A stretch of DNA of 64,000 nucleotides from Sulfobacillus benefaciens (GCA_003023725.1 PXYT01000006.1:34526-98525); one strand, 5' to 3'. Shown: positions 52,964-62,796, counted from the first letter of the stretch. Translations and numbers: made by a program. The notes: generated by a model not told the origin, from the sequence alone.

Positions 52964-55441
52964 TTGATAAGAATGATTTTAGGTTCCCCTCGCCATTTAC
53001 AGGACCGATGGATACAAGACTGCCAGCAAGGAATTCTGACAGGCCCAACCCTCGTTCCCAATGAGACATTGTCCCAATTTCTCCACGGCCTCCTGCAGGA
53101 CAAAATTCACCCCCTGCCTCCTATTGAGACTCTCTGGAACTTTGCGCGTTCCAGATTGCCCCTGGATGCCAAAGTGGCACCGATTGGAATGGAGCAGGCG
53201 CTGGCTGCCTTATTGGCCCGGGATTTTGGGCAAGAACTTCCTCAAAAAGTTCCGGGAATTTATCTTAACATTATCCGCCATGCTTTAGAATTGCGCCGGC
53301 GGCGCGTTACACTCCCGTTTTTTGATGGCATTCCCTGGCCTCGCATATTGACATGGCTTGAAGATGTATGGCCCGAGTCCCTGTACGACGAGTTCCGGGT
53401 TTATCAATATGCCGCTACAGTTTCAAATGTTATTGATGACACCTCCTCCTCACTGGCCATTTATGGCTACGTGGAAGCTCATGAATCTCAGTGGCAATTA
53501 CTTGATAAATTGTCGCATCACTATTCTATCATCGTCTACACGCCCTGGCTGAACTATTATGAGAATATCCTGGCGGAAGACTGGATAAAAGAGTGGCGCC
53601 GGCGGGGTGCGGTAACGGAAAGTTTAACGAATGACGGGATTGAGCTTCGCCAAAGTATTGTTCGGGTCCGTCCGGGTACTTTGATGCTTCATGCCGTTAT
53701 CGAGGAGATCAAGGAACATCGGGACCAAGATGTGTTGGTGGCTCTTGCCGGCATTGACTGGATCCCTTTGGTTCGCCTTGCCCAAAGACGGGGATTGGCA
53801 TTAGCCCAACGCCGTCCGGTTTTGTATTCGGCAAAAAATTTATGGCAGGCTTTTTGGCGGCTTGCACGGGGGTCGGGTGACGAAACCGACCGACTTCTAT
53901 GGTTGGAAGCCGTATCCGAGCGGCATGACACTGTCTACGCACTGGAGTTCTTAGCCAAATGGTCGAAGAAATTGGAGCAGATTGGCCATTGGCAGGACCT
54001 GACCGAATTGATCCGAGAAGCGGCCGCATTTCATGACCGTGCGGATCTGACCGGAGTCCTCAAAGCGAGTCTGGATTGGTCTATCTACGATCATTGGCAT
54101 ATGAGGCCCTATCAGGGCATGGTCGAGGAATTACAGAATTTGTTGCCTTTTGAGGCTCCTTATGATTCGAGAGGAACAGTTTCCTGGGCGCAAGGCCTTA
54201 ACGCACGCGGATTGACAGCTTCCGTGATCATCGTTGCGGCATTGAGCGAAGGACGCTTTCCCCGCAAGATCTCGTCCAATTCATTATGGACACCGGAACT
54301 GGCCCAGCTTTACCGACTGCCGGCCGCTGACCACGCCCATCAACAGGATCTTCACCTCTTGCATTTGTTGAGGGAATCAGCAAGCCAGGAAATTTGCTGG
54401 ATGGTATCGGCTGAGGATGATGGGGTTTTGTGGTACTTGGAGGACCGTGGAGAGATGGTGTACCGGCATGGGCCGGAGTTGTTGCATACGAAGATGTCCG
54501 GGAGTAATAGGGAGCGAATCACTAAGCGCCTCCGGAGTGATTATGAAGAAGACATTTTTGATGCCTATCAAGGGGTCATCGGGCCTGAGCTGGGGGAGAA
54601 ATTATGGCCCCGGGAATTTACGCCTACACAGTTGGAACACTTTGGTACTTGTCCTCTTGCCTACTTTTACGAATACATACTGGGCATCGTACCCATCTCG
54701 GATGAATCTCCCGGCAGCGTCAAGCCGGCTGTGAAGGGACAGTGGATGCACAAAGTATTGGAAGAGGCTGTACACCTCGGATCAGACGTGACTGCTCAGG
54801 ACATGCGCCGGCTGGCGGACCGGGTCATCCGCCTTCTGCCTCCGCCCCATCCGGTGTTGGAGGCTGTGATGCGTCATCAAAAAGAGGACATGGTGCGTGA
54901 CTTGTTGCAGGCATGGCCTCTGATTCGCCCGCAAGACGGGGTGATCATCAGCACAGAGAACAGAGTGCAAGGGGAAATGCTTACGGATTTCGGAACATGG
55001 CTATTCCGAGGGAGACTTGACCGAGTGGACCAATCCGAAGACGGGGTTCTCTCTATCATGGACTATAAGACGGGTGCGGTTAAAAATCCCAACCACCTGA
55101 CGGCAGACAATATGCAGCTTGCTTTGTACTACGAGGCTATGAAGGTGGAGTTTCCGAACCAAAGCATTATGGCCAGGGTCCAGGGCATCTCGGCCGGCAA
55201 TCAGTTTCAGACCCGCGAGTTAAATCCGGGCGACATTTTGCCTGGACAGATCCCACGAATCGTCAATGAAATGGCTGTGCGCATCCATCACGGAGAGTTC
55301 TTGCCCTTGCCCCGGGTGGAACAAGACCCTTGCCGGATCTGTTCCTTTGCTCTTCTTTGTCCTGCGGACATCAAGACCATCCGGCGACGCAAAAGAGCCT
55401 CTGATGAGGACTACTGGGGCTTGTGGGAAGGTGAGCAATGA
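52964..55441 (+). CDS. addB: AddB-like subunit: inactive helicase fold plus Fe-S nuclease
   Basis: 825 aa from the TTG at 52964 (GGGAGGGA 7 bases upstream). The N-terminal two thirds follow the UvrD-like fold without a Walker A motif. The C-terminal nuclease is of the RecB/PD-(D/E)xK type: FTPTQLEHFGTCPLAYFY, FRGRLDRVD, SIMDYKTG, and cysteines C563, C790, C793, C799, the C-n-C-x2-C-x5-C iron-sulfur staple of AddB. It is about 300 residues shorter than Bacillus AddB. With AddA downstream (overlap 4 bases) it should resect double-strand breaks to feed RecA. Confidence 0.85.
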   Translation: MIRMILGSPRHLQDRWIQDCQQGILTGPTLVPNETLSQFLHGLLQDKIHPLPPIETLWNFARSRLPLDAKVAPIGMEQALAALLARDFGQELPQKVPGIYLNIIRHALELRRRRVTLPFFDGIPWPRILTWLEDVWPESLYDEFRVYQYAATVSNVIDDTSSSLAIYGYVEAHESQWQLLDKLSHHYSIIVYTPWLNYYENILAEDWIKEWRRRGAVTESLTNDGIELRQSIVRVRPGTLMLHAVIEEIKEHRDQDVLVALAGIDWIPLVRLAQRRGLALAQRRPVLYSAKNLWQAFWRLARGSGDETDRLLWLEAVSERHDTVYALEFLAKWSKKLEQIGHWQDLTELIREAAAFHDRADLTGVLKASLDWSIYDHWHMRPYQGMVEELQNLLPFEAPYDSRGTVSWAQGLNARGLTASVIIVAALSEGRFPRKISSNSLWTPELAQLYRLPAADHAHQQDLHLLHLLRESASQEICWMVSAEDDGVLWYLEDRGEMVYRHGPELLHTKMSGSNRERITKRLRSDYEEDIFDAYQGVIGPELGEKLWPREFTPTQLEHFGTCPLAYFYEYILGIVPISDESPGSVKPAVKGQWMHKVLEEAVHLGSDVTAQDMRRLADRVIRLLPPPHPVLEAVMRHQKEDMVRDLLQAWPLIRPQDGVIISTENRVQGEMLTDFGTWLFRGRLDRVDQSEDGVLSIMDYKTGAVKNPNHLTADNMQLALYYEAMKVEFPNQSIMARVQGISAGNQFQTRELNPGDILPGQIPRIVNEMAVRIHHGEFLPLPRVEQDPCRICSFALLCPADIKTIRRRKRASDEDYWGLWEGEQ

Positions 55442-57912
55442 GCATGGAACTTGTGGATCAAGATGTTCGGAATCAAATTATTCACGATTTTTCCCATAAC
55501 ATTCTGGTCGAAGCTGGGGCGGGAACGGGCAAGACTACTCTTATGGTCGAGCGCACTGTTGAGGCAGTTGTTGAAATGGGAATCAATCTGGAGCGGATTG
55601 CCTTAATCACCTTTATGGAGAAGGCGGCCGAGGAAATAAAAATTCGCGTGCGGCACCGGCTGCAAGAGGTGATGGCCAGAGGGGATCTTGATACGAGCCA
55701 GAGACAAAGGGCGCAAGTGGCCTTGCGGCAGTTGCCTCTATCGTGTATTACCACCATTCATGGTTTTGCCATGCGGTTCTTGCAGGCTCAGGGTCACCAT
55801 GCTCCCGTCCCTCTCGGCTTTCGAGTCTTGGATGCCTATCAAAGTGAAAAATTGTTTGAAGAAAGTTTTTATCAGTGGATTGACACGGACAAATTTTCGG
55901 CCCGGCGTGTCGAAGAACTGCTGAATTACGGGATGTCCTTTGAACGGATTCGGGAAATGGCCCGGTTTTTGAGCGGATGCGCGGACATTCCGTCCTACCA
56001 GGCCTCCAGGCCTGGGGTTGATTTCATCGATAAATTCGTGGAGGCGGCCGGCGAATTCGAGGACACTGCCGTACGTTACGCGGCAGCGGGAGACCAGGGA
56101 TTGATTCAGATCCGGGACATTGGGCGTTATCTTCGCAATTTGGTTGGGCTGGATTCGGATCAGCGGGTAAAAGCCCTAGTGGCGTGGCATCTCACAGCCG
56201 CCAAGGGAAACAAAAAGAACTGGAGTCAAAGTGACAGGCTTGCTCAACAGAAGATGTTTGTCACCACGTTGAAAGAGCAAGTCGATGAATTTCGTGTAAG
56301 CCTGGCGGACTACGTGTTACAAGAGGTTTTGCGGCTGCTGGCGGATCGGTTTGTGCCCTACTGGAAGGAGCAACGATGGCGGCGTGCCTCACTGACTTTT
56401 GACGATTTGCTGCGGGAGACGCGGGATTTTCTCGATGCGAACGGCCCCGTGGATTCTTACGATTTAATCATGGTGGATGAATTTCAAGACACGGATGCGC
56501 TGCAGGCGGAAATCATTGTGCGTATGCTGGTGCAGAGCAAGCCAGCCGATTGGCTTTCGGCCTTGATTCCCCAAGGTCGTTTGTTTGTGGTGGGGGACCC
56601 CAAACAGTCTATTTACCGATTCCGTGGAGCGAACGTGGAAATATATCAGCTGATGCGCCAAAAGATTGCTCAGGAAGGGGGGTTGACTCTGTCCATCGTG
56701 CAAAACTTCCGCACACCCGCCGAGATTTTGAATCCGGTCAATAGACTGTTCGCGGCCAACTGGCCCAGCCGTTTTGACCCATCGCGGCCCTATATCGCTC
56801 CTTACACGCCCCTTCAGCCGTTTTTTTCCGCTACCGGTGAATCCCGGTTGATTGTCAGAGGAGGATTGGTGGAAGACAAGGTGTATGGGCGCCGAAAATT
56901 TGAAGCCGGTTTGATTGCCAAGGCACTTCGGGGAATGGTTGTGGACGATCGTGTTGTTATTAGGGATGCGCAGACAGGGGAAAGGCGGGCGGCTCGGTTG
57001 GGAGATGTGGCCCTGGTGATTCCAAACCGCAGCGGACTCCATATCTATCAGGAAATTCTTGAAAAGGAGGGGATTGCGGTCGCCCCCGAGGGGGGTATAC
57101 GATTTTTTGAGCGCGATGTTGTACGGGGCGTTCAACACTTTTTTTCGGCATTGCGCAATCCGTCCCAGGTTGCTCACACAGTAGGTTGGCTCTTGTCGCC
57201 GTGGGTCGGGTTCTCCATGGAGGATCTGGCCCGGCATACGGCCGCGGAAGGAACATGGAATTATCTGTCAACACAAGAGAAGGGATGGCCTGTACTCACG
57301 GAAGTTTTGGACAAGCTGAAAATGTGGCATCAGAAATGGTGGGTGTGGCGGGTGGAGGACTTATTTTGGGAGTTATATGATTGGAGCGCTCTTCCCGCGG
57401 TACTGGAGGAACGTCAAGACATCGCGAATTTGTCCAACTTAGCCAAGATGGCGGATTTGTGCCGCGATTTGGGCGACGAGTGGGGGAACGATGAATTTTG
57501 TCAGTGGCTCGAAAGCAAGGTGAACAACCGGGAACAGGAGGAAGAGGGACCGTTGCCCGAGGCGCAAGATGCGGTCCATGTTGTGACGGTACATAAAAGC
57601 AAGGGACTGGAATGGCCGATAGTGGTCGTGGCCAACTGGAACATGGGCACGTCCTCGAAGCATTCCGGGATTCGGATCGAGTCCGGTCGTATCGCCATGG
57701 CGCAAGGAGACTTGCGCAGCCGGTTATGGGAAGAATTGGCCCGAGAGGATCGCATCCGCGAACAAGCGGAAGCCGAACGCCTTTATTATGTCGCCCTCAC
57801 CCGAGCCCGGGATTATCTCATCGTATTGGACACGTTTGCTCGGGATGACAGCGAGTCATCGGCAGCCTGGAGTTTGTACCGGTTAACGCAGCAATCCGTG
57901 CCGCGTCACTGA
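55438..57912 (+). CDS. addA: AddA-like UvrD-family helicase without nuclease domain
   Basis: 824 aa SF1A helicase. Motif I EAGAGTGKTT (residues about 22-31), Ia ITFMEKAAEEIKIRVR, II IMVDEFQDTD, III VGDPKQSIYRFRGAN, IV VQNFRTPAEIL, V VHKSKGLEWPIVVV, VI LYYVALTRARDYLIV. It ends about 40 residues after motif VI, whereas AddA normally continues for about 400 residues with a PD-(D/E)xK nuclease. So in this pair only AddB could cut. The sequence runs cleanly to its stop, so this is not a recent truncation that I can see. Confidence 0.87.
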   Translation: MSMELVDQDVRNQIIHDFSHNILVEAGAGTGKTTLMVERTVEAVVEMGINLERIALITFMEKAAEEIKIRVRHRLQEVMARGDLDTSQRQRAQVALRQLPLSCITTIHGFAMRFLQAQGHHAPVPLGFRVLDAYQSEKLFEESFYQWIDTDKFSARRVEELLNYGMSFERIREMARFLSGCADIPSYQASRPGVDFIDKFVEAAGEFEDTAVRYAAAGDQGLIQIRDIGRYLRNLVGLDSDQRVKALVAWHLTAAKGNKKNWSQSDRLAQQKMFVTTLKEQVDEFRVSLADYVLQEVLRLLADRFVPYWKEQRWRRASLTFDDLLRETRDFLDANGPVDSYDLIMVDEFQDTDALQAEIIVRMLVQSKPADWLSALIPQGRLFVVGDPKQSIYRFRGANVEIYQLMRQKIAQEGGLTLSIVQNFRTPAEILNPVNRLFAANWPSRFDPSRPYIAPYTPLQPFFSATGESRLIVRGGLVEDKVYGRRKFEAGLIAKALRGMVVDDRVVIRDAQTGERRAARLGDVALVIPNRSGLHIYQEILEKEGIAVAPEGGIRFFERDVVRGVQHFFSALRNPSQVAHTVGWLLSPWVGFSMEDLARHTAAEGTWNYLSTQEKGWPVLTEVLDKLKMWHQKWWVWRVEDLFWELYDWSALPAVLEERQDIANLSNLAKMADLCRDLGDEWGNDEFCQWLESKVNNREQEEEGPLPEAQDAVHVVTVHKSKGLEWPIVVVANWNMGTSSKHSGIRIESGRIAMAQGDLRSRLWEELAREDRIREQAEAERLYYVALTRARDYLIVLDTFARDDSESSAAWSLYRLTQQSVPRH

Positions 57913-58013
57913 CGCGGATTGGAAAAGGCAAGAAAGGAAAATCAAAAGGAAAATCAAATGGATGGTCTGTCCCTTAGTCCCGGCGCATAGCGTTCAACAG
58001 GGGGAATCTGGTC

Positions 58014-59093
58014 ATGGCCGCACGATTAGGCAAGAAATTCGGGATAATGGGCATCCTAGTCGCACTGGTTGCCGCTGGATCCATAGTACGCCACCATTTA
58101 TACCGGGTAAAGGTGTGGAACTTTTCCTCGAAACCTGTGGGCTTATGGACGGTGCCATTTGGGAGCTGGGCGAATCAATTGACTCGAGTCAAGGGACTCG
58201 ACGGGGACATTTATGGACCGCTGGCTTTTGTGGTGCGCAACGGACAGCCTGCCATCGCGGATACCTATGGGCACCGGATTGTCGTGAACATCCATCCCTG
58301 GCGCACTGTGGCCACAGAGGGCTTGTTGCCAGAGGATCTCGTCGGCACGGCGCGGACTTTCTTTTTCGCGGATAACCGCACGTTGGCCATTTATCGGGTC
58401 TCTACCGGCAATCCCCGCAAGATCATTCAATTTTCTCAATCTCCCGGTTATACGGAAGTGATCTGGCATCTGGCGACAGACGGGAATACACTTGTGGTCG
58501 AAGGGGTTAAACTCGGCCAAGGACAGTGTGAAACCTGGTTGCGCCAATACAGCGGCACAGGGCAATTGTTGCACACCCTCAACCTGGTCAGAAGCGGGCA
58601 TCACCTGCCTATGAAAAGCCCTTCCTCACATCCCATTACCGTTCCGGTGCGTTCTTTTACGGTGTCGCCCTCCCGCCAGTTGGTGGTAGAGGTTGCGGGA
58701 AACGAGAAATACCAGCGGGTTTTTCAAGTGTATAATGCCGATAACCGTGTGGTGCGGCAGGCCGAGTTAATCGCTCCGGAAGCTATTGTTCACAGTCAGC
58801 TTCTGGGAGTGAACCGAATGGGGTGGATTTACGCCGGCATCAACTTGGCGAAACAGGGTGAAGCGCTGGTTGCCGTGTTGAGGCCTGGCAGGCGAACGAT
58901 TTTCAGGAAGGTTCACAGTGTGCCGGTTGCGAGTGCGGTGTATGGAGCCGTTAGCCCGAATGGATCGCTCTACCTTTTGCAAAGCACGACAAAGGAGTAC
59001 CGTATCGTCAAATGGGCTTTGATGGCTTCGGAGCATTGGAGCTGGAATGGCAGAATCGTTGGAACTTCCGCTATTCCTTTTCTCAAATTCTGA
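58014..59093 (+). CDS. Secreted propeller-like protein of unknown function
   Basis: 359 aa. One N-terminal hydrophobic helix (FGIMGILVALVAAGSIV), then a beta-rich domain with repeats of the kind FFFADNRTLAIYRVSTGNPR and FTVSPSRQLVVEVAGNEKYQ, suggesting a six- or seven-bladed propeller. No catalytic or binding motif recognised. AGGGGGA precedes the ATG. It lies 100 bases after addA, and a functional link to DNA repair is unlikely. Confidence 0.65.
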   Translation: MAARLGKKFGIMGILVALVAAGSIVRHHLYRVKVWNFSSKPVGLWTVPFGSWANQLTRVKGLDGDIYGPLAFVVRNGQPAIADTYGHRIVVNIHPWRTVATEGLLPEDLVGTARTFFFADNRTLAIYRVSTGNPRKIIQFSQSPGYTEVIWHLATDGNTLVVEGVKLGQGQCETWLRQYSGTGQLLHTLNLVRSGHHLPMKSPSSHPITVPVRSFTVSPSRQLVVEVAGNEKYQRVFQVYNADNRVVRQAELIAPEAIVHSQLLGVNRMGWIYAGINLAKQGEALVAVLRPGRRTIFRKVHSVPVASAVYGAVSPNGSLYLLQSTTKEYRIVKWALMASEHWSWNGRIVGTSAIPFLKF

Positions 59094-59448
59094 TGAAGGG
59101 TAGTTTTGTTATCGTTCACGAGGGTAAGAAAACCTGACGACTTGGGCCATCATTAAAAGAACTCGGGGTAAGGACTGTCACATAAGGCTTGCGGTCCAAG
59201 ATGTGATTATTATACCTGTGACGATCTTTTCATCTTTCTGCTTAAGTCTGTGTTGGTGGGATCAAGACATGTCGTGAGCGGGGAAGGTCGGTTTCGATAA
59301 AGATAGGTAAATGTGCTATAACATATATGGTATAAACCGAGTCACCGAAACAGTTGGGGTGTTGATTGAAAAGACGGTGGCCACGTTGCCAGGGGATCGT
59401 GAGGAGATTTGGCCGGTTGAAAGCGGGCGCAGAGTGATTGCTCGATGA

Positions 59449-59716
59449 TGCGAGAAAATGCTGCAACACAGCCGCCAAGCCGATCCTGGAATTTTTGCGG
59501 TCTACGAGACGTTATGGCCAGACGTCTTCTGCCGACTCGATGATGCCCTGCACGCCTTCTTTTCGACGTGGGAATTTAGAGCATCGCCATGATTTCGCAG
59601 GGATGAACCGAAGCGTGGAAAATGAATGGAGATTTTGCCAATTTGTCCAGATGGTCCAATACGAAGCACAGCAAAACGGCAACCGTCTAGACTACCTCGT
59701 CAGCGAGCGTTATTGA
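59449..59716 (+). pseudogene. Decayed IS605/IS200-type tnpB remnant
   Basis: Two frames separated by a frameshift keep TnpB pieces. 59449-59589 encodes RQADPGIFAVYETLWPDVF and then CRLDDALHAFFSTWEF, which correspond to the conserved N-terminal RQADPxLxxVxSQVLQDVxRRLDxAFxAFF region. 59588-59716, in another frame, encodes GMNRSVENEWRFCQFVQMVQ and then YEAQQNGNR, matching the DASWGxFxxMLxYKA region near the C-terminus. The roughly 250 residues between, and the zinc ribbon with the last catalytic Asp, are deleted. So it is a nonfunctional nuclease remnant. Confidence 0.75.
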
Positions 59717-59728
59717 GCCCATGGAACC

Positions 59729-59746
59729 CACGGGGCTTGCCCCGTG
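59729..59746 (+). repeat. IS605-type right-end hairpin
   Basis: CACGGGG (59729-59735) / CCCCGTG (59740-59746) with a CTTG loop, 12 bases behind the tnpB remnant stop. A subterminal hairpin at this place is typical of the right end of IS200/IS605-family elements and of the 3' part of their guide RNA. Confidence 0.55.
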
Positions 59747-60389
59747 TGAGGGTCAGATCTCAAGAGACTGCTCAGGCTATGAGTATCGGTAAGCCATGCC
59801 ATTGTGGAAACCGGACCCTTCACTGTCCGCGGCGTGCTCTCGTCATGGTCGCGATGACAATTCGCCACGCAGCATTGTTTCCCGGGTAGGGCCGTCTCAT
59901 GGGAGAGACGAGGTGTGCTGAGCGAGGCTCGGGACTTTGAGACTGTGCAGGCACGGAAAACAAAGAATCCATTCAGCGCACGAAAGAGGCAACACAAGTT
60001 AATGAGATCATCGAATAACTCTGTCTGGCAACACAAACCGGGGAAAAGATCTGGCACGGTGGCCAGCCGGGTCGTAAAGGGAGCGGGTCAGAGAAATTGG
60101 TGAAAACCCTCACTCTCAGTACCCGGTCCGTTGTATGTTCAGTCATCGCATATTCTCGGGCCCAGGAAAGAGGACTCGGGAGGTGTTTGGCCATTCGCCA
60201 TCAAAATCTATGAGAACCCGAATTCAGAAGAGGAGCCTCTTACGCTGCGACGCATGAATGATAATGAGAGATGATTTCAGGTGTTTGGTGAGTGACACGG
60301 TTTATACTGTGAATAGCAGAATCATGATGGCGAGCTGAGAGGGAGTCAATCAAACCGGGAAAGGAAACAACAACAAGAGGGAGTTCGTA
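59747..60389. other. 640-base region without recognisable genes
   Basis: Downstream of the IS605 remnant. Only short frames without ribosome sites or motifs. A TATACT at 60303-60308 could be a -10 for the amidohydrolase operon, but no -35 is seen. Confidence 0.45.
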
Positions 60390-60470
60390 ATGAAAACAAA
60401 ACAAGACATGTCTGATGGGACGGATAACGGGAGGAAAGAGCATGCTGGCGATAATCGGAGGACGCATTGA
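60390..60470 (+). CDS. Possible 26-aa leader peptide before the amidohydrolase
   Basis: ATG at 60390 with AGAGGGAG 6 bases upstream. The product MKTKQDMSDGTDNGRKEHAG runs on to 26 residues and ends inside the start of the amidohydrolase gene in another frame. No family. The good ribosome site is the only support. Confidence 0.3.
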   Translation: MKTKQDMSDGTDNGRKEHAGDNRRTH

Positions 60471-61617
60471 AACGATCACTCACGGTTCCATAGATTCCGG
60501 GACCGTGTTGATTGACGACGAGGGACAAATCATCGGTGTGGGGAGAGACGTGATAATTCCGCAAGACGCTGTGGTTATTGACGCCCATGGAGAGTACGTC
60601 TTACCGGGATTTGTCGATTCTCACACCCATTTGGGTGTTTTTAATGACGGTGAGGGTCCCCAGGGGGCCGATGGAAACGAATTGACCAATCCCGTGAGTC
60701 CCGGCATTCGCGCTGTCGATGGATTTAATCCGGCCGACGTGGCTTTAATTGACGCTATTCAGGGAGGTATTACCGCTGCCTGGGTGACTCCCGGAAGTGG
60801 GAACGTCATAGGCGGGCAAGGGGCGACTTTGCGTCTATACGGTAAAAATCTTGAGGATATGATCCTCAAAGCGCCATCAGGCATGAAAAGTGCTATGGGT
60901 GAAAATCCGAAACGGGTCTACGGCACGGACAAAAAATTTCCGATGACCCGGATGGGAGTGGCGAAGGCCTTGCGCCAGGCGTTTATCGCAGCCATGAATT
61001 ACCGGAGACAACGGGAAAAGGATCCTGAAAGCGCGTACGACTTGGATCATGAGGCATTATTAATGGTCCTTGATGGAGACATCCCCTTGAGAACCCATGC
61101 CCATCGCGCCGATGATATTTTGACGGCGCTCAGGATCGGGCGGGAATTCCAGGTTAGGCAAATCATTGAACATGGCACGGAATCGTTTAAAGTGGTGGAC
61201 GAGTTATTAAAATATAACATTCCGGTGTCGTTGGGACCGGGTTTAGTGTCTCGGGTAAAGCCCGAAGTGCGCGAGCGGGGATTTCACACCCCCGCCATTT
61301 TGGCACGTTACGGGGTGAAATTTTCATTGATTACCGATCATCCCGTGGTTCCGGTGCAATATTTGGTGGTTTCCGCAGCCTTGGCTGTGCGTGAAGGACT
61401 CGACGAATCGGAGGCGCTCAGGGCAATCACACTGAATGCGGCAGAAATTTGCGGTGTCGGGGAAAGAATCGGCTCCATCGAACCTGGCAAAGACGGCGAC
61501 ATTGTGATATGGACCTCTCACCCTTTTGACTGGCGCAGTCATGTTGACAAGACGATTATTCGTGGCCAGGTCGTCTTTGACCGGAATTGGGACAGCGGGA
61601 AAGGAGCAGGAGCGTGA
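60442..61617 (+). CDS. Metal-dependent amidohydrolase
   Basis: 391 aa. TIM-barrel amidohydrolase with the metal ligands in PGFVDSHTHLG (HxH), LRTHAHRADD and IEHGTE, and the last Asp in SLITDHPVV. It has the composite beta-sandwich at the ends (GRIETITHGSIDSGTVLIDD, then GSIEPGKDGDIVIW). It belongs to the imidazolonepropionase-like/DUF amidohydrolase group with unknown substrate. ATG 60442 has GGGAGGAAAG upstream. Its stop overlaps the folP start by 4 bases (GTGA), so it leads a folate-biosynthesis operon, an unusual partner. Confidence 0.88.
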   Translation: MLAIIGGRIETITHGSIDSGTVLIDDEGQIIGVGRDVIIPQDAVVIDAHGEYVLPGFVDSHTHLGVFNDGEGPQGADGNELTNPVSPGIRAVDGFNPADVALIDAIQGGITAAWVTPGSGNVIGGQGATLRLYGKNLEDMILKAPSGMKSAMGENPKRVYGTDKKFPMTRMGVAKALRQAFIAAMNYRRQREKDPESAYDLDHEALLMVLDGDIPLRTHAHRADDILTALRIGREFQVRQIIEHGTESFKVVDELLKYNIPVSLGPGLVSRVKPEVRERGFHTPAILARYGVKFSLITDHPVVPVQYLVVSAALAVREGLDESEALRAITLNAAEICGVGERIGSIEPGKDGDIVIWTSHPFDWRSHVDKTIIRGQVVFDRNWDSGKGAGA

Positions 61618-62444
61618 GCCGCATATTTCGCTGCAGGGACAAGGAGGTTCTTCTGGGCGCCAAGACGCTTATTATGGCCGTTGTGAATGTCACGCCCGAT
61701 TCTTTTTCCGATGGAGGTCAATATCTGCAGGTGGACCAAATTTTGGCCCGGGTGGAAGACGCGGTGCAATCCGGAGCAGATGTCATCGACATGGGGGCCG
61801 AGTCCACCCGTCCGGGATATGAGCCAGTGAGTGCGGACAAGGAATGGGAGCGGTTGAACGAACCCATTTCGGCCGTTCGATCTGCCTGGCCGAATTTATG
61901 CCTTTCGATTGACACGCAGAAGGCATGGGTAGCGGAACAGGCTGTCAAAGCCGGAGTCGATATCGTCAATGATATTTGGGGATTGTCCAGGGATTCCGAC
62001 ATGGCCCGGGTAGTGGCGGACTATGGGGCGGGGCTGGTGATGATGTTCAACCGGACTCCGCCTTGGGAGCCAGGACGAGTAGATATTGGGGACATGACCG
62101 AGTTTTTCCATAGGCAAATCCATCTGGCGAACGCCGTGGGAATACCCGACAACCGTATTCTCATTGATCCCGGCCTGGGGTTTGGCTATTCAGTGGGGGA
62201 CAACTGGACGGTATTGCGCTGTCTCACGGAATTCCGTAATTTGGGCGCAGGTCTGTTGCTGGGACCAAGCCGGAAAAGATTTTTAGGCAGCGTGACGGAA
62301 AAACCGCCTCAGGAACGGGACGTAGCCACAGCAACGGCATGCGCCTTGGCTGTTTCGGCCGGAGTAGACGTGGTGCGGGTTCATAACGTTGAAGCAGCGT
62401 GGGACGCTCTGCGCGTGGCAGATGAGTGGTACCGTCATGTATGA
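61614..62444 (+). CDS. folP: Dihydropteroate synthase
   Basis: 276 aa. Joins p-aminobenzoate to the pterin pyrophosphate, the sulfonamide target. Blocks: VVNVTPDSFSDGG near residue 24, DVIDMGAESTRPG, LSIDTQKAWVAEQAVKAGVD, IDPGLGFGYS, and GPSRKRFLG with the substrate-binding lysine. GTG 61614 overlaps the amidohydrolase stop, with AAAGGAGCAGG upstream. It is followed by folB with an 8-base overlap. Confidence 0.95.
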   Translation: MSRIFRCRDKEVLLGAKTLIMAVVNVTPDSFSDGGQYLQVDQILARVEDAVQSGADVIDMGAESTRPGYEPVSADKEWERLNEPISAVRSAWPNLCLSIDTQKAWVAEQAVKAGVDIVNDIWGLSRDSDMARVVADYGAGLVMMFNRTPPWEPGRVDIGDMTEFFHRQIHLANAVGIPDNRILIDPGLGFGYSVGDNWTVLRCLTEFRNLGAGLLLGPSRKRFLGSVTEKPPQERDVATATACALAVSAGVDVVRVHNVEAAWDALRVADEWYRHV

Positions 62445-62796
62445 CTGGATACGTCTTTATGATTTGCGATACCAGAGCTGTCACGGTGTCCTACCGCATG
62501 AACACATGATTCCGCAGCAATTTCGAGTCGACGTGGAAATTGGGTTAAACACTCGTGAGGCCGCCCGCAGTGATAGATTGGAAGAAAGCGTCAATTACGC
62601 GGATGTTGTCGGCCGAGTCACAGACGTCATGGAGGGAGACCCGATCAATCTGATCGAAACCCTGGCTGAGAGAATTGCGTCGGCGGTGTTATCTTTTCCG
62701 CATGTCGGCCAAGTCGGAGTTCGGGTGAAAAAAATGGCACCGCCGGTGGCGCATACTGTGGGTTATGTTGAAGTGGAGATTTGGCGCAATGCCTGA
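62437..62796 (+). CDS. folB: Dihydroneopterin aldolase
   Basis: 119 aa. Cleaves dihydroneopterin to hydroxymethyl-dihydropterin. Family blocks: IRLYDLRYQSCHGVLPHEHM (with the HGV turn near the catalytic site), QQFRVDVEIGL, SVNYADVV, LIETLAERIA and VRVKKMAPPV with the catalytic Lys. ATG 62437 overlaps the folP stop, and the ribosome site is weak, so translation depends on coupling. It overlaps folK by 8 bases. Confidence 0.94.
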   Translation: MYDWIRLYDLRYQSCHGVLPHEHMIPQQFRVDVEIGLNTREAARSDRLEESVNYADVVGRVTDVMEGDPINLIETLAERIASAVLSFPHVGQVGVRVKKMAPPVAHTVGYVEVEIWRNA

